Below, in pieces: positions 1 to 6,107 of a stretch of DNA of 6,197 bases. The stretch lies in contig PFLZ01000035.1 in assembly GCA_002784795.1 (NCBI GenBank), positions 1 to 6,197 of the forward strand, written 5' to 3'. How positions within the stretch are numbered: the stretch's first letter is position 1; the number at the start of each line of letters is the position of its first letter. The stretch comes from Candidatus Magasanikbacteria bacterium CG_4_10_14_0_8_um_filter_42_12. Its GTDB lineage: Bacteria > Patescibacteriota > Patescibacteriia > Magasanikbacterales > UBA922. Position numbers and translations under genes: made by a program. Below the pieces are notes generated by a model. That model ran no database searches and was not told the origin of the DNA. It was given only the letters and a program-made list of their open reading frames with translations.

Positions 1-2141
1 CCTTCTGCGTATTGCTCTTCCACGAGTGCGACACTGTCTCCACCTTCTACAAGGATTGCTTTCTTTTCTTCGATACGACCAAAGTCATCCATGCCGAGAG
101 AATATCCTGACTTTGTGACATATTTGAATCCAACTTCTTTGATTCTGTCGAGGATCACAGCTGTCTGTTCTTGTCCATAAAATTCAAGCATTGACGCAAT
201 GATTTTTGACAAATGTTTTTTGGTAATTGGTTCGTTGTAATATTCAATTTTTTCTGGATAGATTTCATTGAAGAACACACGGCCAATTGATGTTTCAACA
301 ATAGAACTTGTTCCTTCTGGGAACTTTTCCATGAATGTTTTGTCAAAACGAATTTTTACTCGTTCTTGTACTTTGATTTCTCGTGTCTTGTAGGCATACT
401 TTGCCTCAGTGACATTTGAAAAGAACTTGGTCACTTCACCGGTATCACCTTCTGCATATCGTGTGAGATAGTATGACCCAAGCGTAATATCTTGTTGTGG
501 CGTAATGATTGGTTGTCCGGTAGCTGGCTTCAACAGATTTTTTTCTGATGCCATGATGTGTTCTGCTTCCCACTTTGCTTCTTCTGTCAGTGGGAGGTGG
601 ACTGCCATTTGGTCTCCATCAAAGTCGGCATTGAATGCTGGCGTAACCAGTGGATGCAGCTGAATAGCTTTTCCTTCGATCAATTTTGGTCGGAATGCCT
701 GAATACCAAGACGATGCAAGGTAGGAGCACGGTTGAGGAACACACGTGTTTTGCTGGTCAATTCTTCGAGAATATCCCACACTTCTGGAGCATTGGATTC
801 GATATATCGTGAGGCACTTCGGACATTGTGTGCGAGTTCACGCTTGATGATCTCACTCATGACAAATGGCTTGAAGAGTTCAAGTGCCATACGTTTTGGC
901 AATCCACATTCATGAATTTTCAAATTTGGTCCTACCACGATAACAGAACGGCCAGAGTAGTCGACACGTTTTCCAAGCAAGTTTTGTCGGAATCGTCCTT
1001 GCTTTCCTTTCAAAATATCTGCAAGTGATCGAAGTTTTCGTTTTTGTCCTGTTGACGCAGTGACGGTCTTTGCAGAACGAGCATTGTTGTCGATGAGCGC
1101 ATCGACGGCTTCTTGGAGCATGCGTCGTTCGTTGCGACAAATAACTTCTGGCGCATTGAGCGCGAGGAGTCGACCGAGACGATTGTTTCGGTTGATCACG
1201 CGTCGGTAGAGATCATTCAAATCTGATGTTGCAAAGCGTCCTCCATCGAGAGCAACCATCGGACGAAGATCTGGTGGAATCACAGGAATAGCAGTGAGGA
1301 CCATCCATTCTGGTTTGATGCTATTTTGATTGAGCGAAGAAAGCAATTTGACACGTCGAACCAGACGATCACGTTTTGCGCCTTTACTTTTTACAATTTG
1401 CTTTTCAAGACTTTCAATTGTTTTTGGCAAGTTGAGTTTTTTCAACAAATCTCGAATTGCGCCAGCACCAATACTCGCTTCGAACATGTGTCCATATCGG
1501 AATGACAATTCTTGATAGCGATGTTCTGACACAATGTTCATCATCTTGATATCTTTCAATTCTTCTTGAACAAGAGAGACATCTTCGTCGAGTGCAGCAA
1601 TTTTTTCTTCGAGCACTTTTGGTTCTGCTGCAAATTGTTTTTCGAGTTCTTTGCGTGTTGCTTTGTATTCATCTTTCAATCCGTCAAGCGCAGTCTTTTT
1701 TTCTTCTTCATTGACTGACGTGATGATGAACGATGCAAAGTAAATAACTTTTTCAAGATTTTGGATCGAAATATCGAGCACAAGCCCAATCTTTGATGGG
1801 ATAGAACGAAGGAACCAGATGTGTGCTACAGGACTTGAAAGTTCGATGTGTCCCATACGTTCACGACGTACGAGTGAATGCGTCACTTCTACGCCACACT
1901 TGTCACACACAATTCCTTTGTAACGAATTTTCTTATACTTTCCACAATAACATTCCCAATCTTTTGTCGGTCCAAAAATTTCTTCAGCAAAAAGTCCAGC
2001 TTTTTCTGGTTTTTGCGTTCGGTAGTTGATGGTCTCTGGTTTGGAGACTTCTCCAAATGACCAATTTTTTATAACTTCAGGTGATGCAACAGAGAGCGCC
2101 AGCGCATCGAAGTCCATGGAGTGAAGGGTATCGCGTGACAT
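1..2141 (-). CDS. rpoC: DNA-directed RNA polymerase subunit beta' (partial, N-terminal 713 residues)
   Basis: Beta' is the subunit that carries the catalytic magnesium of RNA polymerase and pairs with beta to form the DNA cleft. The frame is open from an ATG at 2141 to the left edge, so the C-terminal half (trigger loop and downstream parts) is outside the window. Seen in the translation: the N-terminal zinc ribbon with C64, C66, C79 and C82 (CYC, 12 residues, CDKC) followed by the conserved [10 protein letters not shown]; a Lys/Glu-rich, probably coiled-coil stretch at about 143-207; [17 protein letters not shown] near 287-303; the switch/rudder region [19 protein letters not shown] near 382-400; and the absolutely conserved NADFDGDQM at about 504-512 (bases 606-632), whose D506, D508 and D510 bind Mg2+. 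The start was chosen because [14 protein letters not shown] leads directly into the family N-terminus; no Shine-Dalgarno precedes it. It lies 27 bp after rpoB and is surely co-transcribed with it. Identity is certain. Confidence 0.98.
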   Translation of the reverse strand, partial: MSRDTLHSMDFDALALSVASPEVIKNWSFGEVSKPETINYRTQKPEKAGLFAEEIFGPTKDWECYCGKYKKIRYKGIVCDKCGVEVTHSLVRRERMGHIELSSPVAHIWFLRSIPSKIGLVLDISIQNLEKVIYFASFIITSVNEEEKKTALDGLKDEYKATRKELEKQFAAEPKVLEEKIAALDEDVSLVQEELKDIKMMNIVSEHRYQELSFRYGHMFEASIGAGAIRDLLKKLNLPKTIESLEKQIVKSKGAKRDRLVRRVKLLSSLNQNSIKPEWMVLTAIPVIPPDLRPMVALDGGRFATSDLNDLYRRVINRNNRLGRLLALNAPEVICRNERRMLQEAVDALIDNNARSAKTVTASTGQKRKLRSLADILKGKQGRFRQNLLGKRVDYSGRSVIVVGPNLKIHECGLPKRMALELFKPFVMSEIIKRELAHNVRSASRYIESNAPEVWDILEELTSKTRVFLNRAPTLHRLGIQAFRPKLIEGKAIQLHPLVTPAFNADFDGDQMAVHLPLTEEAKWEAEHIMASEKNLLKPATGQPIITPQQDITLGSYYLTRYAEGDTGEVTKFFSNVTEAKYAYKTREIKVQERVKIRFDKTFMEKFPEGTSSIVETSIGRVFFNEIYPEKIEYYNEPITKKHLSKIIASMLEFYGQEQTAVILDRIKEVGFKYVTKSGYSLGMDDFGRIEEKKAILVEGGDSVALVEEQYAE

Positions 2142-2168
2142 ACGTAATAGAGATTAATGAGTAGGAAC
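2142..2168 (-). other. rpoB-rpoC junction, 27 bp, no Shine-Dalgarno
   Basis: Only 27 bases separate the rpoB stop codon (TAA at 2171-2169) from the rpoC ATG at 2141. Read on the minus strand the gap is pyrimidine- and AT-rich and holds no AGGAGG-like purine run. It contains no promoter and no hairpin that I can see. Co-transcription with rpoB is inferred from this spacing. Beta' translation probably starts by leaderless-like or coupled initiation on an unstructured AU-rich stretch. Confidence 0.75.
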
Positions 2169-5100
2169 TTAGTAACGATCGCTACTCTCTGAGTCGTTTG
2201 CTGCTGACTCGACGGTTGGAATTTCGTCAGCAGGGATGTATTCATCTCCGACTTTTTTCATAAGTTTGACGTCCAAAGCAAGCCCTTTCAATTCTCGAAC
2301 GAGGACATTGAATGATTCTGGAAGATTGACACGAGTGATTGGATTGCCTTTGATGATTGCTTCGTATGCTTTACTTCGTCCTGGTACATCATCTGATTTG
2401 ATAGTCAAAATTTCTTGGAGGGTGTGTGCTGCACCATATGCTTCGAGTGCCCAGACTTCCATTTCTCCAAAACGCTGTCCACCAAACTGTGCTTTTCCAC
2501 CAAGTGGTTGCTGTGTAATAAGACTGTATGGACCAATCGAACGTTGGTGCATTTTGTCTTCGATCATGTGGTTGAGTTTCAGCATGTAACTGTACCCAAC
2601 GGTTGTCTTGTGATCCATTGATTCACCAGTACGACCATCATAGAGTTGAGATTGTGCATCCACTGGGAATCCAGCTTTCACAAGTTCTTCTTTGATCTGT
2701 TCCTCGGTAATACCATCCAGGACTGGAGTCGCTGCACGGTAGCCAAGTGCATTGGCCGCAAGACCAAGATGTGTCTCGAGGAGCTGTCCAAGGTTCATAC
2801 GGGAAATAACCCCGAGTGGTGAGAGAATGATATCAACAGGTGTTCCATCTTCGAGGAACGGCATGTCTTCTACAGGGACAATACGTGAAATAACACCTTT
2901 GTTTCCATGACGTCCTGCCATCTTATCTCCGACCTGCAGTTTTCTCATGTCAGCAACGGTGACTTGTACTTGTTTGATCACACCTGGTTGCAACTTGTCT
3001 CCCTCGTCTGCAGAAAAGACACGGATGTCAGTCACTTTTCCATGTTCTCCATGCTCGAGGTACAGTGATGAATCACGTACATCGCGAGCTTTTTCTCCAA
3101 AAATCGCACGCAAGAGTCGTTCTTCTGGTGTCAATTCTGTTTCTCCTTTTGGCGTAATTTTTCCTACCAAAATATCACCGGAGTGCACTTCTGCACCAAC
3201 ACGGATCACGCCTTCGGTATCAAGATTTTTCAATTTTTCTTCACTCACGTTTGGGATATCACTCGTGACCACTTCTGGCCCAAGCTTTGTTTCACGCACA
3301 TCTGTTGCGTAATCTTCTACGTGAATAGAGGTATATCGATCTTTTTGGACCAATCGTTCTGAAATAATGATCGCGTCTTCATAGTTGTATCCGTCCCATA
3401 CCATGTATGCAACGAGGACGTTTTGTCCGAGCGCGAGTTCACCGTTGTTAATACTTGGCCCATTACAGAGTGGCTGTCCTTTTGTTACTTTTTGACCAAG
3501 GGTCACCATTGGACGTTGATTGATAGAACTCGATGCATTTGATCGAATAAATTTGTTCAAGTTGTATGTATACAATTTTTTATTGCCGTCCGTAATGACG
3601 ATTCTGCTACTGTCTACGGCCGTGACTTCACCATCGGCATCAGCAAACAAGACATGCCCACTATTTTCTGCCGCAATTTTTTCCATGCCTGTCCCGACGA
3701 GTGGTGCATCAGGTTGGATACATGGGACAGCTTGGCGTTGCATGTTTGTTCCCATGAGCGCACGTGTCGCATCATCATGTTCGAGAAATGGAATCATGCT
3801 GGTAGCAACGGACAAAATTTGATTTGATGCCACATCGATATAATCAATGTCTGTTGGCATGACCGTACTTGGTTCTCCATGCACACGTGCTGGAAGTCGC
3901 TCACCAATAAGCACGCCATGTTCATTCATAGATGTTGTTGCACTTGCGGTTGTTACTTTTTCTTCTTGGAACGAATTGAGGTAGACAATCTCGTCTGTGA
4001 CACGTGGCATGACAGGAACCGTTTGCAGATCTTTTTTCCCTGACAATGTTTTCGCCATGTCTTTCGTAATCTGTTCGCCCATCTTGCCAACACCCGCGAT
4101 ATCTTCGAGGAGATATTCCCCGACAGTAAAGCGTGCTTCATTTGGCACATTCTTTGCTACTTTTCTATATGGTGTTTCGACAAATCCAAAGGTATTGATT
4201 TTTGCATAGCTAGACAGATGCCCGACAAGACCAATGTTTGGTCCTTCTGGTGTTGCGATAGGACAGATACGTCCGTAATGAGTCGTATGTACGTCACGAA
4301 CTTCAAATCCTGCACGATCTCGAGAAAGCCCACCAGGTCCGAGCGCTGAGACACGACGTTTGTGCTCGAGCTCTGCGAGCGGATTGACTTGGTCCATGAA
4401 TTGAGACAACTGTGAACTCATAAAGAATTCACGAATAGCTCCGATGACCGGTCGTGCGTTGATCAGTTTGTTTGGCGCAAGACTTTCGAGTTCGTAGGTA
4501 CTCATACGATCACGAATGATGCGTTCCATACGAGCAAGTCCAACACGGAAACGATTTTGAACAAGTTCTCCTACTGCGCGAATACGACGATTCCCAAGAT
4601 GGTCAATATCATCAGCATCTTCTTGTGTCACGTTGAGTCGAACAACTTCTTTCAACACAAGCAACAATTTTTCTGGTGACAAGACGCGTTGTTCTTTTTG
4701 ATCATAATCATTTCCGGACAATCCAAGATCAAACTTCTTATCAAGTTTGTATACACCAACACGACCAAAATCATATCGATCAAAGTTGAAAAACATGGAG
4801 TGGATGAGACTCTTTGCATTGTCAGATGTCGCCAGGTCACCCGGTCGAATACGTTTGTATACTTCGATCAGCCCTTCGTCTTCATTTTCTGCGGCATCTT
4901 TTTTCAATGTTGCTTCGATGTAATCGATGTTTGGATGTGTATTGACTGATTCAAATGCGTTGATGATGTCAGCGTCATCACTCATACCAAACGCACGCAA
5001 GAGTGACGTTGCAGCCACTTTTCGTTTGCGATCTACCTTGATCCAAATAACATTGTTTTGATCTGTTTCTATTTCAATCCAGGCACCTCTGTTTGGAATA

Positions 5101-5585
5101 ATTTTTGCTCCATAATATTTTCGTCCGCGAACAGTACTCTCTGTAAAAAATGCTCCTGCACTACGAATGAGCTGTGAGACCACGACACGCTCGATCCCGT
5201 TTACCATAAAGGTCCCTCGGTCTGTCATAATAGGAACATCACCGAGATAAATTTCTTGCACGTCTTCTGTTTTTGTTCGTTTGTTTACCAATCGAACTTT
5301 CACACGAAGCGGTGCTTCGAAGGTCACGTTCTTTTCACGACACACGACTTCATCAAACTTTGGTTCATCAATCGTATAGTCTTCAAAATAGAGTTCCAAA
5401 TCCCGACCAGTAAAATCCTTGATCGGTGAAATCTCTTCAAACAATTCTTTGATACCGATATCAAAGAACCAACGGTATGACCCTTTTTGCGTCTCGATAA
5501 GATCTGGCGCTTCGATTGCGCTCTTGCGCGGGGTGAAGAACTTTCGTTCTGCCACCGTGGTCTTCTGTCGCTTGTATATTGGCAT
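2169..5585 (-). CDS. rpoB: DNA-directed RNA polymerase subunit beta
   Basis: Complete beta subunit, 1138 residues, partner of beta' in the core polymerase. Conserved blocks in order: N-terminal LIETQKGSYRWF (29-40); MVNGIERVVVSQLIRSAG (127-144); the rifampicin-pocket cluster from SSQLSQFMDQVNPL (390-403) through HKRRVSALGPGGL (408-420) to CPIATPEGPNIGL (441-453); DGYNYEDAI (731-739) with the acidic pair E736/D737; the flap region after TPEERLLRAIFGEKARDVRD (819-837); VGDKMAGRHGNKG (885-897) with the two active-site lysines K888 and K896, equivalent to E. coli K1065 and K1073; and the C-terminal FGGQRFGEMEVWALEAYGAA (1034-1053), which contacts beta'. The protein lacks the large E. coli insertions. 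Residues classically involved in rifampicin binding are mostly kept (Q395, D398, H408, R411, S413, L415), but the position of E. coli E562 is A444 and that of I572 is V454. The ATG at 5585 gives the expected short N-terminus; no Shine-Dalgarno precedes it. The reading frame is intact and ends in a Ser/Asp-rich tail. Confidence 0.99.
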   Translation of the reverse strand: MPIYKRQKTTVAERKFFTPRKSAIEAPDLIETQKGSYRWFFDIGIKELFEEISPIKDFTGRDLELYFEDYTIDEPKFDEVVCREKNVTFEAPLRVKVRLVNKRTKTEDVQEIYLGDVPIMTDRGTFMVNGIERVVVSQLIRSAGAFFTESTVRGRKYYGAKIIPNRGAWIEIETDQNNVIWIKVDRKRKVAATSLLRAFGMSDDADIINAFESVNTHPNIDYIEATLKKDAAENEDEGLIEVYKRIRPGDLATSDNAKSLIHSMFFNFDRYDFGRVGVYKLDKKFDLGLSGNDYDQKEQRVLSPEKLLLVLKEVVRLNVTQEDADDIDHLGNRRIRAVGELVQNRFRVGLARMERIIRDRMSTYELESLAPNKLINARPVIGAIREFFMSSQLSQFMDQVNPLAELEHKRRVSALGPGGLSRDRAGFEVRDVHTTHYGRICPIATPEGPNIGLVGHLSSYAKINTFGFVETPYRKVAKNVPNEARFTVGEYLLEDIAGVGKMGEQITKDMAKTLSGKKDLQTVPVMPRVTDEIVYLNSFQEEKVTTASATTSMNEHGVLIGERLPARVHGEPSTVMPTDIDYIDVASNQILSVATSMIPFLEHDDATRALMGTNMQRQAVPCIQPDAPLVGTGMEKIAAENSGHVLFADADGEVTAVDSSRIVITDGNKKLYTYNLNKFIRSNASSSINQRPMVTLGQKVTKGQPLCNGPSINNGELALGQNVLVAYMVWDGYNYEDAIIISERLVQKDRYTSIHVEDYATDVRETKLGPEVVTSDIPNVSEEKLKNLDTEGVIRVGAEVHSGDILVGKITPKGETELTPEERLLRAIFGEKARDVRDSSLYLEHGEHGKVTDIRVFSADEGDKLQPGVIKQVQVTVADMRKLQVGDKMAGRHGNKGVISRIVPVEDMPFLEDGTPVDIILSPLGVISRMNLGQLLETHLGLAANALGYRAATPVLDGITEEQIKEELVKAGFPVDAQSQLYDGRTGESMDHKTTVGYSYMLKLNHMIEDKMHQRSIGPYSLITQQPLGGKAQFGGQRFGEMEVWALEAYGAAHTLQEILTIKSDDVPGRSKAYEAIIKGNPITRVNLPESFNVLVRELKGLALDVKLMKKVGDEYIPADEIPTVESAANDSESSDRY

Positions 5586-5604
5586 AGGTGCAAGCTATTA
5601 AACG

Positions 5605-5679
5605 GTAATTGGTAATGGGTAAATAGTAACTTGTAAATGGATACTGAGCACCAATTACGATTTACTATTTACCAGTTAC
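5605..5679. repeat. GTAANNN heptad repeats arranged as a long inverted repeat
   Basis: On the plus strand 5605-5639 consists of five consecutive 7-mers that all begin GTAA: GTAATTG, GTAATGG, GTAAATA, GTAACTT, GTAAATG. On the minus strand 5679-5652 holds four more: GTAACTG, GTAAATA, GTAAATC, GTAATTG. The two runs face each other, so 5612-5640 and 5651-5679 form an inverted repeat matching at 24 of 29 positions, including a 12-bp perfect core (GGTAAATAGTAA), around a 10-nt loop. The structure would form in rpoB mRNA 27 nt before the start codon. It resembles the short tandemly repeated heptanucleotide families described in cyanobacteria and looks like a dispersed genomic repeat rather than a gene-specific element. 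Confidence 0.8.
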
Positions 5680-5692
5680 TCTTTTATACAAC

Positions 5693-5721
5693 AAAAAAAT
5701 ACCTCACTTATAAAGGTTTTT
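5693..5721 (-). terminator. Weak terminator-like hairpin with U-tract in the rpoB leader
   Basis: Read on the minus strand, AAAAACCT is followed by a 9-nt loop, AGGT, one A and then seven T (5699-5693). The stem has only four firm pairs (5701-5704 with 5714-5717), extendable by A-U pairs across a mismatch. The U-tract is good but the stem is weak, so it would act at best as a pause or partial terminator. Plus-strand readout is similar, with five T after the stem. A true terminator here would cut rpoB expression, which makes sense only as an attenuator. Confidence 0.3.
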
Positions 5722-5800
5722 GCTGTTATCGATTGTTTTTCGTTTGGATGTGCATGAGTTGCGCGTGCACAGGCAACGAATAATCCAGAAAATGCACCCC

Positions 5801-5817
5801 CCCGACGTATAGTCGGG
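5801..5817. repeat. GC-rich perfect hairpin CCCGAC/GTCGGG next to a C7 run
   Basis: CCCGAC at 5801-5806 and GTCGGG at 5812-5817 form a 6-bp perfect stem with a 5-nt loop (GTATA). This is a GC-rich island in an AT-rich leader. On the transcribed strand it is followed by more G rather than U, so it is not an intrinsic terminator. It overlaps a run of seven C (5797-5803). It could be a structural element of the rpoB leader or a copy of a dispersed palindromic repeat; the window cannot decide. Confidence 0.6.
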
Positions 5818-5835
5818 AAGTCAGGTATCAGACAC

Positions 5836-5939
5836 GTCGTCGAGAAGAAGGTAGATTCGCTCCGTGGTGTTATTATAAACCAACGGTATTTTTCTCTTCC
5901 CTTAGGGAAAAAATCAATACCTTTGGCTCATTTGACGAC
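5836..5939 (-). ncRNA. Candidate branched RNA structure at the 5' end of the rpoB leader
   Basis: The first predicted transcript bases, GTCGTC (5939-5934), are complementary to GACGAC (5841-5836) about 100 nt downstream. Between them lie two hairpins. One pairs GGTATT (5921-5916) with AATACC (5890-5885) and has an inner TTCCC/GGGAA stem around a 3-nt loop (5909-5897). The other pairs CCGT-TGGT with ACC-ACGG (5886-5862) with a single bulge and an AT-rich inner stem. The two hairpins share two bases (5885-5886), so they may stack with shortened stems or compete. I do not recognise a known leader family. The pairings are read by eye; covariation has not been tested. Confidence 0.4.
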
Positions 5940-5945
5940 TGCTAC

Positions 5946-5974
5946 ACTATACCTGCGAAAAAGGAAAAAGTCAA
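5946..5974 (-). promoter_or_regulatory. Sigma70-type promoter for rpoBC
   Basis: On the minus strand TTGACT (5974-5969) is followed by a 17-bp spacer and TATAGT (5951-5946), each differing from the consensus at one position. The predicted start is at A5940 or G5939. No better promoter is seen between here and rpoB, and orientation and strength fit an rpoBC promoter. It lies outside the transposase gene, so it is probably the native promoter. Confidence 0.75.
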
Positions 5975-6009
5975 GTACTAATCACGTGCATAACTTTTTG
6001 TCAAGAACT
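5970..6009 (-). promoter_or_regulatory. Duplicated AGT(A/T)CTTGAC box, 30 bp apart; possible second -35
   Basis: The minus strand carries AGTACTTGAC (5979-5970) and AGTTCTTGAC (6009-6000), identical at 9 of 10 positions and spaced exactly 30 bp. The downstream copy contains most of the -35 of the rpoB promoter. The upstream copy gives a perfect TTGACA (6004-5999), but a matching -10 is poor (TAGTAC at 18-bp spacing, or TTAGTA at 17). It may be a weak tandem promoter, or a regulator site that spans the -35 box. Confidence 0.4.
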
Positions 6010-6107
6010 GTACTTTTTTGGCTTATTTTAGCAAAATAGTGTTTTCTTCCCTAGGGACAAGTAACTGGGTTATCCCTAGGGTTATCCACAATTTCATGGA
6101 ACAAGGA
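5975..6107. other. Upstream intergenic region: GGGTTATCC repeats, CCCTAGGG palindromes, DnaA-box match
   Basis: No gene is seen here. The stretch holds two copies of GGGTTATCC 12 bp apart (6067-6075 and 6079-6087), two perfect CCCTAGGG palindromes 25 bp apart (6049-6056 and 6074-6081), and a perfect match to the DnaA box TTATNCACA (TTATCCACA, 6082-6090). One near-match lies on the minus strand (TTATGCACG, 5993-5985). A short AT palindrome sits at 6024-6036. An SD-like AAGGAGGG at 6103-6110 has no ATG at a suitable distance after it. A binding region or a remnant disturbed by the nearby IS insertion are both possible. Confidence 0.45.
6082..6090 (+). promoter_or_regulatory. DnaA-box match TTATCCACA
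   Basis: This is a perfect nine-base match to the classical DnaA box TTATNCACA, immediately preceded by a diverged copy TTATCCCTA (6070-6078). One box can arise by chance or act as a DnaA-controlled transcription site. The cluster is too small and too weak to call an origin of replication from this window alone. Confidence 0.4.

Larger units (their letters stand above)
5586..5940 (-). promoter_or_regulatory. Long structured 5' leader of rpoB
   Basis: Given the promoter at 5946-5974, the rpoB message would start near 5940-5939 and carry about 355 nt of untranslated leader, long for a gene of this kind. I find no convincing protein-coding frame in it. It holds, in transcript order: a branched structure closed by the very 5' end (5939-5836); a GC hairpin (5817-5801); two overlapping, mutually exclusive hairpins (5777-5758 and 5771-5749); a short hairpin plus U-tract (5721-5693); and a long hairpin of heptad repeats (5679-5612). 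The last 26 nt before the ATG are free of obvious structure and of Shine-Dalgarno. The layout resembles an attenuating leader, but a regulatory role is inference. E. coli rpoBC is also controlled by an attenuator and structured RNA upstream of rpoB, so control at this place has precedent. Confidence 0.55.

Noticed and set aside
2236..2589. Plus-strand open frame of 117 codons inside rpoB
   Set aside because: It lies fully antisense to conserved rpoB codons and its product has no family-like motifs; it is a shadow of the real gene, as are the other plus-strand frames within rpoB and rpoC.
2947..3312. Plus-strand open frame of 121 codons inside rpoB
   Set aside because: Antisense to the rpoB flap and active-site region; composition reflects the complement of rpoB codons.
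5881..5921. Known ribosomal protein L10 leader
   Set aside because: There is no rplJ downstream and I could not recognise the kink-turn consensus of that family; similarity is limited to the presence of hairpins.
5932..5951. Plus-strand promoter using TTGACG near 5932 and TATACC
   Set aside because: The spacing between the two boxes is only about 10 bp and no plus-strand gene follows.
6024..6036. AT palindrome ATTTTAGCAAAAT as a terminator for the transposase gene
   Set aside because: The stem is only five A-T pairs and is not followed by a T-run on the minus strand.
6071..6081. Partial resemblance to the I-SceI homing endonuclease site on the minus strand
   Set aside because: Only the first ten bases (TAGGGATAAC) agree; the rest of the 18-bp site does not match, and there is no intron or homing context.
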